Positions 27,424 to 35,499 of a stretch of 64,000 nucleotides of DNA are shown here, one piece after another. This stretch comes from JASHVB01 sp963780805. Lineage in GTDB: Bacteria > Pseudomonadota > Alphaproteobacteria > Acetobacterales > Acetobacteraceae. Each line of letters opens with the position of its first letter. Position 1 is the first letter of the stretch. Under the pieces are notes generated by a model. It was not told the origin of the DNA, did no database searches, and was given only the letters and a program-made list of their open reading frames with translations. Both the position numbers and the translations under genes were made by a program. The stretch lies in assembly GCA_963780805.1 (NCBI GenBank), contig CAWADP010000009.1:1426001-1490000 (forward strand). The letters are read 5' to 3'.

Positions 27424-28554
27424 TCAGGGAAATCGCAGCAGCAGGGCGGAGAAGTCGTCCTCCAGCGGTCCCGGCCGTGCCGCGGCGCGCACCCGTTCGT
27501 ACAAGCGCCGCGGACCGCCCGGCCCCGACGCCTCCGGCAGCAGCGTCAGCACTTGCTCGATCCCCCACTGCTGCTCGTGCTGATCGACGATCTCGAACAC
27601 ACCGTCGGAGAACAGATGGAGCGCGCTGCCGGGGGGAATGGTGACGCGGGCGGCGGCGACCTCGCGGTCCGGCGCGATACCGATCGAGGGGTTGCGCGTG
27701 CCCAATGCCACCGGTTGCAGCGGCGGTGGCGGCAGCAGCCAGGCGGGATGGTGGCCGCCGGTCGCAAATGTCAGCACGCGTTGCTCGAGATGGTAAACGC
27801 CGTACCAGATCGTGAAGAACAGCGCGTTGTATTGCTCCATCGGGAACATGCGGTTGAGGCCGCGGATCACAGCGGAGGGATCGCGGAAATCCACCTCCGG
27901 CAGCAGCCGCTGGCGCAGCACGTTCACCACGGAAACCGAATGCAGCGCCGCGCCGGTGCCGTGCCCCGCCACGTCCAGCACGAACGCCGCGAAGTTCTGG
28001 CTGTCCAGCATCTGGTAGCCAAATGCATCGCCGCCCAACCGCGCCGACGGCTGGTAGAACCAATCCGCGAGCACCGGGCCCTCGGTCAGCGGCGGCGGCA
28101 GGATGGAGGCGACGTAGTCGGCGGCCTCCTGCAGCTCGCGTTCCAGCGCGTCCACCTCGGCGGTCTCGTCGACGCTGCGGCGGTGGTAGCGCAGGCGGTA
28201 GGCGCCGATATTGACGATGGCGCCATCCTGCAGCGCGGTCGGCACAGTGATCACTTCCCCGTTGATCAGGGTACCGTTGGTAGAACCAAGGTCGGACAGC
28301 AGGATGCGATCGCCCGCGGGTTCCAGCCGGCAATGGCGGCGCGACACCGTACCGCCTTCCAGGATGATGTCGGCGGGGGCCGTGCGGCCGATCGTTACGG
28401 GCAGCGAAGGTAGCGGGATGCGCCGCGGCGATCCGTTGTCTTCAAGCACGAGCAGGAAGTGGACGGGATCGCCGGCGTGCGGATTGCCGCGCCATCCGGC
28501 GGGTGCGCGGAAGGTGACCGTCTGCTCTGCCTGGAAATCTTCGATCGCCGACAT
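27424..28554 (-). CDS. FHA-domain SpoIIE-type PP2C phosphatase
   Basis: This 376-residue protein has an N-terminal forkhead-associated domain (about 30-115: VTIGRTAPADIILEGGTVSR, RHCRLE, LSDLGSTNGTLINGE), which binds phosphothreonine, and a C-terminal SpoIIE phosphatase domain (about 150-376) with metal motifs RLGGDAFGYQ, FVLDVAGHGTGAALHSV, LFSDGVFEI and LEDDFSALLL. It would dephosphorylate the STAS proteins of the module; the FHA domain suggests input from Ser/Thr kinase signalling. The ATG at 28554 is preceded by GGAG at five bases. Confidence 0.92.
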   Translation of the reverse strand: MSAIEDFQAEQTVTFRAPAGWRGNPHAGDPVHFLLVLEDNGSPRRIPLPSLPVTIGRTAPADIILEGGTVSRRHCRLEPAGDRILLSDLGSTNGTLINGEVITVPTALQDGAIVNIGAYRLRYHRRSVDETAEVDALERELQEAADYVASILPPPLTEGPVLADWFYQPSARLGGDAFGYQMLDSQNFAAFVLDVAGHGTGAALHSVSVVNVLRQRLLPEVDFRDPSAVIRGLNRMFPMEQYNALFFTIWYGVYHLEQRVLTFATGGHHPAWLLPPPPLQPVALGTRNPSIGIAPDREVAAARVTIPPGSALHLFSDGVFEIVDQHEQQWGIEQVLTLLPEASGPGGPRRLYERVRAAARPGPLEDDFSALLLRFP

Positions 28555-28782
28555 AGCTCCATCCCGGCGCCCGGCTGGCGTACCGGGCAGTCTCATCAGG
28601 TACGGGCAGTCTGATCAGGTATCGGCGTGAAACGCAATGGTGCTGAAAGGATTCTGCCATGCCGCCGGGCGGGCCGGTTACGCGGCGGCACCGGCCGCCG
28701 GCTGCCGGCAGGGCCGCGACGATAGACGCCGAGGCGCATCGGTCGTACGCGGGGGAAGCACCACCTCACAGAGCCTCCCACC

Positions 28783-30006
28783 TTGCGCCCCAACGCCTGG
28801 TTCGTCTCCTACGGCTTGCTTGGACTGACGCAAAACGGCCTGGTGCCGGTGCTGATGCCGCTGGTCGCGGTCAGCAACGGTGCCGCCGGCCTGACCTATG
28901 CAGCGTTCTCGCTGCTGGGTCTGTTTGCGCCGCTGCTCGGAAGCTGGGCTGATCGCACCGGCCGCCACCGCGACCTGTTGATCTGGGGCACCTTCGGTGC
29001 GGGCCTGCTGCTGTTGCCGTTCTATTGGGCCTCCGAGCCGCTGCGGCTGGTCCTGGCGGCCGGCGCCGGGCTGGGCGTCATGGCGACGACGACCGCCGGC
29101 AACGTGCTCGCCATTCAGGGCGTGCCGGACGACGAGTGGGATTCGCGGGTGGCGCTGCTGCAACGCTATGTCAGCGCGGGCCAGGTGATCGGCCTGGTGT
29201 CCGCCGGCCTGCTGGCGAGCGCCCACCCGGGTGCCGGCTTCATCTGTGCCGGCGCCGCGCTGATGGTGGCGGGCGCGCTGGCAGTCGGGTCGGCACCGCG
29301 TCGCGCGCCGCGCGCGGCACACGCGAAGCCGGCGCCCCGGCCGATGGTGGGCGGCGACGCGGGCGTGTCCGGCCCGCACCATCGCGGCCATCATGTCAGC
29401 GTGCGGGAGCTGGGCGCCTATCTAGGCGTGATCAACCCGACGTTGCTTCGGTTCCTGATCGTGTGGCTGATCGCCTATCCGGCGATGAACGGCTTTGCCA
29501 CGTTATTTCCGGTGGCGATGACACGGCAGTTCGGCATGGGCGCCATCATGCCGTCGAGCGCCTACGCGATCGGCGTCGGCGTCAGTCTTCTGCTGTATGC
29601 GCCAGTGGGGATGGCGACGCACCGTCTGGGCGGCGGCGCGATGCTGATGGCGGGCATGGGCGCGCGGCTGGCGTTGCTGGGCGCGCTCGCGGCGGTGGGG
29701 CTGCTGCATTCGGCCTGGGTCGGCTGGCTGGTGCTGGTGGGGTTCGCGCTGACGCAGTTCGTGTGGCCGCTGCTCGCGGTCGGCGCCAATTCGCTGGCGG
29801 TGCGGCTGGCGCCAACGGCGCGCGGCGAAAGCGTTGGCCTGTTCAATGCGGCGACGTCGCTGTCGGCGGCGGTGGGGTCCGCCCTGGCCGGGGTGGTGTT
29901 CGGGGCAGGGGGCTTCTCCGCTGTGTCCGGGGTGGCGTTTGTGATGGTGGCCGTAGCGCTGGTGCTGATCTGGTTTTGGCTGGTACGGCCGGGGCGTAAG
30001 TCCTGA
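28783..30006 (+). CDS. major facilitator superfamily transporter
   Basis: This 407-residue inner-membrane protein shows about twelve hydrophobic segments, a central hydrophilic loop (about residues 168-205, Arg/Pro/His-rich) and the MFS loop motif GSWADRTGRHRD. It begins at a TTG, with no ATG or GTG in frame before the domain. It resembles set-type efflux or drug-export MFS proteins but has no substrate signature. It diverges from the phosphatase gene. Confidence 0.87.
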   Translation: MRPNAWFVSYGLLGLTQNGLVPVLMPLVAVSNGAAGLTYAAFSLLGLFAPLLGSWADRTGRHRDLLIWGTFGAGLLLLPFYWASEPLRLVLAAGAGLGVMATTTAGNVLAIQGVPDDEWDSRVALLQRYVSAGQVIGLVSAGLLASAHPGAGFICAGAALMVAGALAVGSAPRRAPRAAHAKPAPRPMVGGDAGVSGPHHRGHHVSVRELGAYLGVINPTLLRFLIVWLIAYPAMNGFATLFPVAMTRQFGMGAIMPSSAYAIGVGVSLLLYAPVGMATHRLGGGAMLMAGMGARLALLGALAAVGLLHSAWVGWLVLVGFALTQFVWPLLAVGANSLAVRLAPTARGESVGLFNAATSLSAAVGSALAGVVFGAGGFSAVSGVAFVMVAVALVLIWFWLVRPGRKS

Positions 30007-30172
30007 GGCGGGAGAACAAGGACGGCGGAGCCGGCCGTCGGCCGTCGCCGCAGCCTGGCAACCACGATCCCGGCTCGGCATGCTCACGGTGCGCGATCCT
30101 CCGCATCGGGTGGCGCCACACCACGTAGCCCGCGCAGAGCGGCAGCATGCGTCTCGCGTTACGTGCGCGCGT

Positions 30173-31018
30173 TCATGCGCAGCACGACGGTGCGCAACAT
30201 GCGCTGCCGGCTTGCGCCGGCTTGCGCGCTTCGATGATGGCCGACGCGACATAGTCTTCGATGCCGCGGCCGGGTGCCCACCCTGCAATCATGTCGCGGC
30301 TCTCCGGCTTCACCGCGACCCGCACGTCCTGAAAGCCCGCATCCTTCAGCCAGGCCGCAACGTCGCGCACGGGCGCCGCGCCCGCGACGCAGCCACACAC
30401 CAGGGCGCGGTCGGCGGCCAGCTCGGACGGCAGCGGCGCGGTGTTCACCACATCGGAGATCGCCAACCGTCCGCCCGGCTTCAGCACGCGGAAGGCCTCG
30501 CGGAACACCTGCGCCTTGTCGGGGACGAGGTTGATCACGCAGTTCGACAGGATCACGTCCGCGGTGTTGTCGGCGATCGGCAGGTGCTCGAGTTCGCCGA
30601 GGCGGAATTCGACATTCGCGGCACCGGCCCTGGCGGCGTTGTCGCGCGCCTTGCGCAGCATTTCATGCGTCATGTCGATGCCGATGACGCGCCCAGCCGC
30701 GCCGACCTGGCGCGCCGCCAGCAGGCAGTCGAAACCCGCGCCGCTGCCGAGATCCACGACCACGTCGCCAGGCTGCATCGCTGCGATCGCCTGCGGATTG
30801 CCGCAGCCCAGACCGAGATTCGCGCCGTCGGGCACCGCGGCAAGATCCTCGGCAGAGTAGCCCATCTTCCGCGCCTTCCCGTCCGGCGACGGCGAGACAC
30901 CACAGCAGGATGACGGCGCCGGCGCGCAGCAGTCGGCGGGGCTGCCCGCGGCGATGCCACCATAACGGGCGCGCACCATTTCCTTGATCTCGGCCGGCTC
31001 GAAGAGTTTGTCGGACAT
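30173..31018 (-). CDS. arsM: arsenite S-adenosylmethionine methyltransferase ArsM
   Basis: ArsM methylates arsenite to volatile or less toxic forms. The 281-residue protein has the family N-terminus (EIKEMVRARYGGIA), a Cys-rich segment (DCCAPAPSSCCG), the SAM-binding motif VVVDLGSGAGFDCLLAA, and the As-binding Cys residues in ILSNCVINLVPDK and LVCGCVAGA. The C-terminus is again Cys-rich (GSACCAPSCCA), typical of bacterial ArsM. It starts three bases after the arsR stop and is presumably de-repressed by arsenite. Confidence 0.95.
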   Translation of the reverse strand: MSDKLFEPAEIKEMVRARYGGIAAGSPADCCAPAPSSCCGVSPSPDGKARKMGYSAEDLAAVPDGANLGLGCGNPQAIAAMQPGDVVVDLGSGAGFDCLLAARQVGAAGRVIGIDMTHEMLRKARDNAARAGAANVEFRLGELEHLPIADNTADVILSNCVINLVPDKAQVFREAFRVLKPGGRLAISDVVNTAPLPSELAADRALVCGCVAGAAPVRDVAAWLKDAGFQDVRVAVKPESRDMIAGWAPGRGIEDYVASAIIEARKPAQAGSACCAPSCCA

Positions 31019-31021
31019 GGC

Positions 31022-31381
31022 TCAGGCGCTCCTGGTTGCGCGCCGCGCGGGGGTGGCGGCGGTTTCCGGCTGACAGGTGGGCATGCAGGGATTGGTGGGA
31101 CGGCCGCAGCAGTTCTCGGTCAGGAAGCCCAGCAGCGCGTTCATGGCATGATATTCGGCGGCGTAGATCAGCGAGCGACCGCTGCGAGTGCAAGTGATGA
31201 GGCCGGCGTTCTTCAGTTCCTTCAGATGGAAGGCGAGGGTTGCCGACGGCAGGCCCAGTTGCTCGCCGATGCGGCCGGCGGGCATGCCGTCCGGTCCCGC
31301 CTGCACCAGCAGGCGATAGATATCGAGGCGCGTTTCCTGCGCGAGAGCAGCGAGCGCGGCCAGGGCGTGGTGCTTCTCCAT
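31022..31381 (-). CDS. arsR: ArsR-family metalloregulator
   Basis: This 119-residue winged-helix repressor has LAALAQETRLDIYRLLVQAG, the recognition helix region LGLPSATLAFHLKELKNAGL and the wing TCTRSGRSLIYA. A Cys-Cys pair (ENCCGRPTNPC) and a further Cys (CMPTC) near the C-terminus match the arsenite-binding type found in proteobacteria. It is the first gene of the arsRM operon. Confidence 0.93.
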   Translation of the reverse strand: MEKHHALAALAALAQETRLDIYRLLVQAGPDGMPAGRIGEQLGLPSATLAFHLKELKNAGLITCTRSGRSLIYAAEYHAMNALLGFLTENCCGRPTNPCMPTCQPETAATPARRATRSA

Positions 31382-31384
31382 GTT

Positions 31385-31406
31385 TCCATGATATTGGAGA
31401 TATGGA
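31385..31406. promoter_or_regulatory. candidate ArsR operator upstream of arsR
   Basis: An imperfect inverted repeat with arms TCCAT and ATGGA and inner AT-rich halves lies four bases before the arsR start. Position and symmetry suit an autoregulatory ArsR site. It is a prediction from symmetry only. Confidence 0.45.
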
Positions 31407-32044
31407 GAAAATCAAGGCCCTTCTTGCGCGATCAATCCGTGGCACGGCAAGTCCGTCACCGTGGTGGCCGGTTCGCCCTAAAGGCAATCGGGTGAACCGC
31501 ACGCGACTGCACCAACCGGGAGCACGCCGTCGTGACCCGGCACGGCTTGCGTTCAAATCACGCCGCAAAACCACCGTTACGGCGAGCGCCCCCACGCACG
31601 CACTTCGCCAAGATCAGCGCAACAGGACTGGATACCAGCGGTGGCCAGTTCCAGATCCACCGTCCGCCTGGCGGAAAATCTCACTCAGCAAGTCCCCGCA
31701 GGCGCCAGCGTCGAGCCGGTTGCGCAACCACCCCTGCCGGGCAAAACTCGAAATCCCCATAGACCGTCGCCGCACGCCGCGGGTTCGTGCTTGGGCGGTT
31801 TTCGTACGCCGGCCCCGTGCCTGGACGCGCGACCGGCGACGGCCGGCGTCCGAAAACCTTCACCGTACCTTCACCGTCCCAGTCATTGCAGCCCAATGCG
31901 GCTGTTCTCGAAAGCGGACACCATCCAAGGATGTCCGCTCGATAGCCATTGGTGGAAACTGCGTGAAATGAGCTGATGGCATTTAGCGCCGAATTCAGCC
32001 GTGGGATGTACCATTATGCCGACAGTGTGGTTTGGCTAATCCTG
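31407..32044. other. intergenic region, no gene seen
   Basis: No frame here resembles a protein. The stretch holds the arsR promoter region and a stem-loop at 31914-31938 (GCGGACA pairing with TGTCCGC around an eleven-base loop), whose role is unclear. Base composition becomes less GC-rich towards the cardiolipin synthase gene. Confidence 0.55.
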
Positions 32045-33472
32045 TCACAACACGGGCCCCAGCATGGCAAGTGCGTTGTTTCTCAACCGGTCCCACCAAC
32101 TCCAGGCGTCCACTTCCGCGACGGTAACGGGCTTTGACAGGGCAATGTAGACGTCTTGGCGCCGCCTCATCTCGACGGTCACCGCGCGGTCGGAGATCAG
32201 GATGTTGTTCTCGTAATTCAGATCGAAGCTACGCTGGTCCATATTGGCCGACCCGATCAGCGTGATCTGGCCATCCAAAGTCAGCGACTTCGCGTGCAGA
32301 AGGCCACCGACATATTCGTAGATGTTCACGCCCGCGGCGAGCAGATCCGCGTAGTAGCTGCGGCTGGTGGCCGCGACCGCAAAGTCGTCATTGCGGGCCG
32401 GAAACACGATGGTCACCGCAACCCCGCGGTTTCCCGCGGCGCAAAGTGCTCCCTGCAACCCGTCGTCCGGCACGTAGTAGGGCGTCGTGATAACCAATTC
32501 ATGCCGCGCGCTATAAATCAGACTCTCGAACATCTCAGGCATAGCCGAATGGCGGACGGTCGGGCCGCTGGCGATCACCTGCGCTGAAAAACCCGCAGTC
32601 GGCGCCTCGATGGGTTGACGCAGGAGATCGCGGATGTCCTCATCGTGGTAGGTCATCCAGTCCGCCGCGAACACAGATTGGTTTTGACGCGCGACGGCGC
32701 CCTCGAACCGCATGACGGAATCCACCCAGGGCGCATATTTTGCCTTGGGCAGAAACGCCGGATCGGCACAATTCTGGCTGCCGCAATAGGTAATCCGGTT
32801 GTCGATCACCACAACCTTTCGGTGATTGCGAAGGTCGATCCGCCCAAAGAAGACGCGAAAAAGCGGATTGCCGATCGGAAGCGCGCGGGCCAGCCTGACA
32901 CCACTGCTGGCCATTCCGGTCCAAAGATGGGAGCGGACGAGCGTGCGTGACCCGAGGCCATCGACCATCGCGCGGCAGGTCACCCCGCGGGTTGCTGCAC
33001 GCTTCAAGGCTTCGGCTATCCTTGTGCCATTATTGTCCGGCAGCCAGATATAAAACAACACATGGACGTGGTCACGGGCGGCCTCGATGTCAGCGACCAT
33101 GGCGTCGATAGTGGCATCCGAATCAGCCATCAATCGGGCCTGGTTCCCTCCGACCGGCTCAAATCCGCTGATCGAGCGACCAACGTTGAAAAGTGGCCGG
33201 TAGAATTCAGGAATCTCCACACGCAGCACTGGCGCGTCCCAACCGGGTGTCTGGCTCACCTTCGGCATGGCCGCGAGTATTCGCCGCAAGCGTTCGGCCC
33301 GCCTTGCACCGATGTTGGTCTCACCCAGTAAAAGATACACGACGATGCCGACGACCGGCAGGGCCAGAACCACGACAATCCAGGCAATCCGCGAGGCGGG
33401 ATTGCGATGCTGCCGCAGCAGAATCCGAGTGATTAGTCCGACCTGGATGAGGACATGAATTGCAATCAGCAT
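32045..33472 (-). CDS. cls: cardiolipin synthase (phospholipase D type)
   Basis: This 475-residue membrane enzyme transfers phosphatidyl groups to make cardiolipin. Two N-terminal hydrophobic helices (about residues 1-18 and 28-48) precede two HKD motifs: NHRKVVVIDNRITYCGSQN and LHAKSLTLDGQITLIGSAN. The ATG at 33472 (MLIAIHVLIQ) is preferred because the upstream in-frame stretch is polar and Arg-rich. Length fits ClsA-type enzymes (about 480). Its codon use looks less GC-rich than that of its neighbours. Confidence 0.93.
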   Translation of the reverse strand: MLIAIHVLIQVGLITRILLRQHRNPASRIAWIVVVLALPVVGIVVYLLLGETNIGARRAERLRRILAAMPKVSQTPGWDAPVLRVEIPEFYRPLFNVGRSISGFEPVGGNQARLMADSDATIDAMVADIEAARDHVHVLFYIWLPDNNGTRIAEALKRAATRGVTCRAMVDGLGSRTLVRSHLWTGMASSGVRLARALPIGNPLFRVFFGRIDLRNHRKVVVIDNRITYCGSQNCADPAFLPKAKYAPWVDSVMRFEGAVARQNQSVFAADWMTYHDEDIRDLLRQPIEAPTAGFSAQVIASGPTVRHSAMPEMFESLIYSARHELVITTPYYVPDDGLQGALCAAGNRGVAVTIVFPARNDDFAVAATSRSYYADLLAAGVNIYEYVGGLLHAKSLTLDGQITLIGSANMDQRSFDLNYENNILISDRAVTVEMRRRQDVYIALSKPVTVAEVDAWSWWDRLRNNALAMLGPVL

Positions 33473-33931
33473 TGCCGGTCTCCGGTGGCACGACGGTGGT
33501 TTGCGAACCACGGCAGTGGTCCGGCTCGGAATTGTTCTAACGGTCAATCACCCTAGCAGAAGCTTCATAACACCTTCATAGTAGTCACGAAATCCTGGTG
33601 TGAATCAGCGGCCGCTGGTGCCCGAATAGTTTGAACGAAATCAGATGTGTGCTACGTCGAGCGGTGCCGAGTTCCGGCGCAGATACACAGTTGTCGAGCA
33701 TCCGGCTGACCAACAGCGGCACCGACGACTGTCTGCTTCAAGCCGTCCATCGCTGCCAAGCTGTCAGTCCGCTCCCGGCCAGGTCCGGGCGCAGGGCCGG
33801 CAGCGTGGGATGTCTCCCATGTTGGAACCGGGCGTCCCGCGCCCGCCCGCCGCGATGGATGGCGGGCCGGGACCAGGTCGGCCGCCGGAGGCGCGTCCAG
33901 GCATATATCTGACGCCTTTACGTTATTATAA

Positions 33932-33960
33932 TTGACAAACTCCCGCCACCTGTGGTAGAC
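33932..33960 (+). promoter_or_regulatory. candidate promoter for the hypothetical gene at 33972
   Basis: TTGACA at 33932-33937 and GTAGAC at 33955-33960 are 17 bases apart in an AT-richer stretch just before the gene. The -10 match is weak and the leader would be very short. The rest of the gap (33473-33931) shows no gene. Confidence 0.25.
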
Positions 33961-33971
33961 GCTACCCCGCA

Positions 33972-34652
33972 ATGCAAACGCGCCACACAGCCTTGACCGA
34001 AGCCCACTCCCCCGATGCAGATCGGGCTGGCCCGGACGCGTCCGCGGATTTGCCCGACTGGCTCGTCCATATCCTCGCCCTGCTCGTTCTCTTCGCGCGG
34101 AAATGGGCGCTCGCCACCGGCCGTCGCTACCCTCAGGCGCTGCCGTCATGGTACTACGAGCGGCCCGATCTGCCGCTCGGCTCGACGCAGGCCCTCGCCG
34201 CGTCGGTGCGTGGCGCGTTCGGCAATGCGATCGCCTGGATGTGCCTCCGCCGCGGCATCGGCCCGGGGCACCAGGACTGGCCGGAGCTGTCCCGCGCCAT
34301 CGTGGCGTTCGGCGGCAGCGTGCAAGGGTTCCGCCCCGGCCTCCCGGCGTGTGGACTGCAATGGTGGGAAAACCCCGAGATCATCCCGGGCATGACCGGC
34401 ATGCCCACCGCGACCCCGGCCGCCACCGCAATGGCATCGCTGTTGTCGAGGCAGGCGGTCACGGACACGCCACCCGAACGCCACGTTGTGCCGCCTGCCG
34501 CGGCCGAGCCCGCCGTGTCGCCGGCGCCCTGTCGGCCGCGCTTTGCGCGTGTCGCCGCAGGTCCGCCGACCGGGCCACCTCGCGGCCGGGACTTCCAATT
34601 CTGTGACGCCTGCACGACCGGGGCCAGCGCATGGCCGGCCCCGCTGTCCTGA
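33972..34652 (+). CDS. hypothetical protein, apparently lineage-specific
   Basis: I do not recognise a named family. The 226-residue product has one hydrophobic helix (about residues 28-45, WLVHILALLVLFARKWALA), then a compact conserved-looking block (SWYYERPDLPLGSTQALAAS, GNAIAWMCLRRGIGPGHQDW, ELSRAIVAFGGSVQGFRPGL, LQWWENPEIIPGM), and a variable Pro/Ala-rich tail that ends with two Cys. Codon use is typical of the genome, which supports it being a real gene. It is probably a membrane-associated protein. It precedes a gap filled with inverted repeats. Confidence 0.6.
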   Translation: MQTRHTALTEAHSPDADRAGPDASADLPDWLVHILALLVLFARKWALATGRRYPQALPSWYYERPDLPLGSTQALAASVRGAFGNAIAWMCLRRGIGPGHQDWPELSRAIVAFGGSVQGFRPGLPACGLQWWENPEIIPGMTGMPTATPAATAMASLLSRQAVTDTPPERHVVPPAAAEPAVSPAPCRPRFARVAAGPPTGPPRGRDFQFCDACTTGASAWPAPLS

Positions 34653-34744
34653 TTCGTGCCACCGCCATGCCGCGGCGCCGCACCCCTGCGGAGCAAGCAA
34701 AAGCCTCCCCCACCGCCGCTGCGGCATGTGGCAGCGCTAGCAGC

Positions 34745-34945
34745 AGATCAGCAGCGGATGGACGCAGATGGGTCATGGGCATGCCGCGGCAGCGCGGTTG
34801 CGCATGCCTGGCGGTCAAGCGACATCCAAATCCGGGCCGCCCAGGTCGCAACGATCAGCCGGGGCCCCGGCCGTGCATGCCCGCCGCCGGACTATCCGCG
34901 TTCATCTGCGTCCATCGGTGTTCATCTGCGTTTCAACTCTTTCTT
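34745..34945. repeat. inverted repeat pair (GGATGGACGCAGATG / CATCTGCGTCCATC)
   Basis: GCGGATGGACGCAGATGG near 34753-34770 is the complement of TTCATCTGCGTCCATCGG near 34902-34919, with a further TTCATCTGCG copy just after. It is a further dispersed repeat type in the gap before hpnB. Confidence 0.55.
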
Positions 34946-35022
34946 TGCTGCCGCCATCCCCACCGCCGCCCGGCAGGGCTCCATGTCCGGCAGCGCCGCG
35001 GCAGCGTTGTCCGCACCACGCT

Positions 35023-35378
35023 TGTCTCATGCAAAACGAACTGAGACATCCGTGAGGCGCGCCGCGGCCCATCTCCGCGCCATATCCGGCGTCATAGGGG
35101 CGCAGGACCGTCTCATAGGAAACGAACTGAGACACCGGTGAGAACTCGTCGTGTGCGATCCCGATCTGAACGCCTCACCCGCTCTGCCGACTTCCGTTGG
35201 GTCGGCCGCCTGGCGTCGGAAGCCGGACATTCAAACTGAGACACTACCCTTGACCCAGCGGCCCGTGACCCAGCGGCGCGCTGCCTCCACCCCGGCTCGC
35301 ACGTGGCACAGCGCCGGCACCGACCGTCTCACCAATCCACCGCCCGTCTCAGGGGAAACGAAACGAGACATCGGTGGG
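35023..35378. repeat. three copies of a GTCTCA...TGAGAC inverted-repeat element
   Basis: Copies at 35023-35056, 35109-35142 and 35345-35378 share GTCTCA, an AAACGAA core and TGAGAC (CGAGAC in the third), then an ATCGGTG-like tail. A half copy (AAACTGAGACAC) lies near 35233-35245. Spacings are irregular (about 86 and 236 bases), so this is not a CRISPR array. No gene is visible between 34653 and 35436. Confidence 0.75.
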
Positions 35379-35499
35379 ACTCGCTGCCGCGCCCACCGGA
35401 CGTCCGTCAGGACGCCGAGATCGTGATACCGCCCCCATGCCGCGCCGCGACCATGCGGGGGTTGCCTCGGCATCCGCTCCCCGCAATGACACCGCCCGC

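Noticed and set aside
31545..31575. TTCAAATC resembling a tRNA T-loop
   Set aside because: The flanking bases do not pair as a T-stem and no cloverleaf can be drawn.
35023..35378. Repeated GTCTCA...GAGAC units as a possible CRISPR array
   Set aside because: Only three full copies with irregular spacing (about 86 and 236 bases) and no cas genes nearby.
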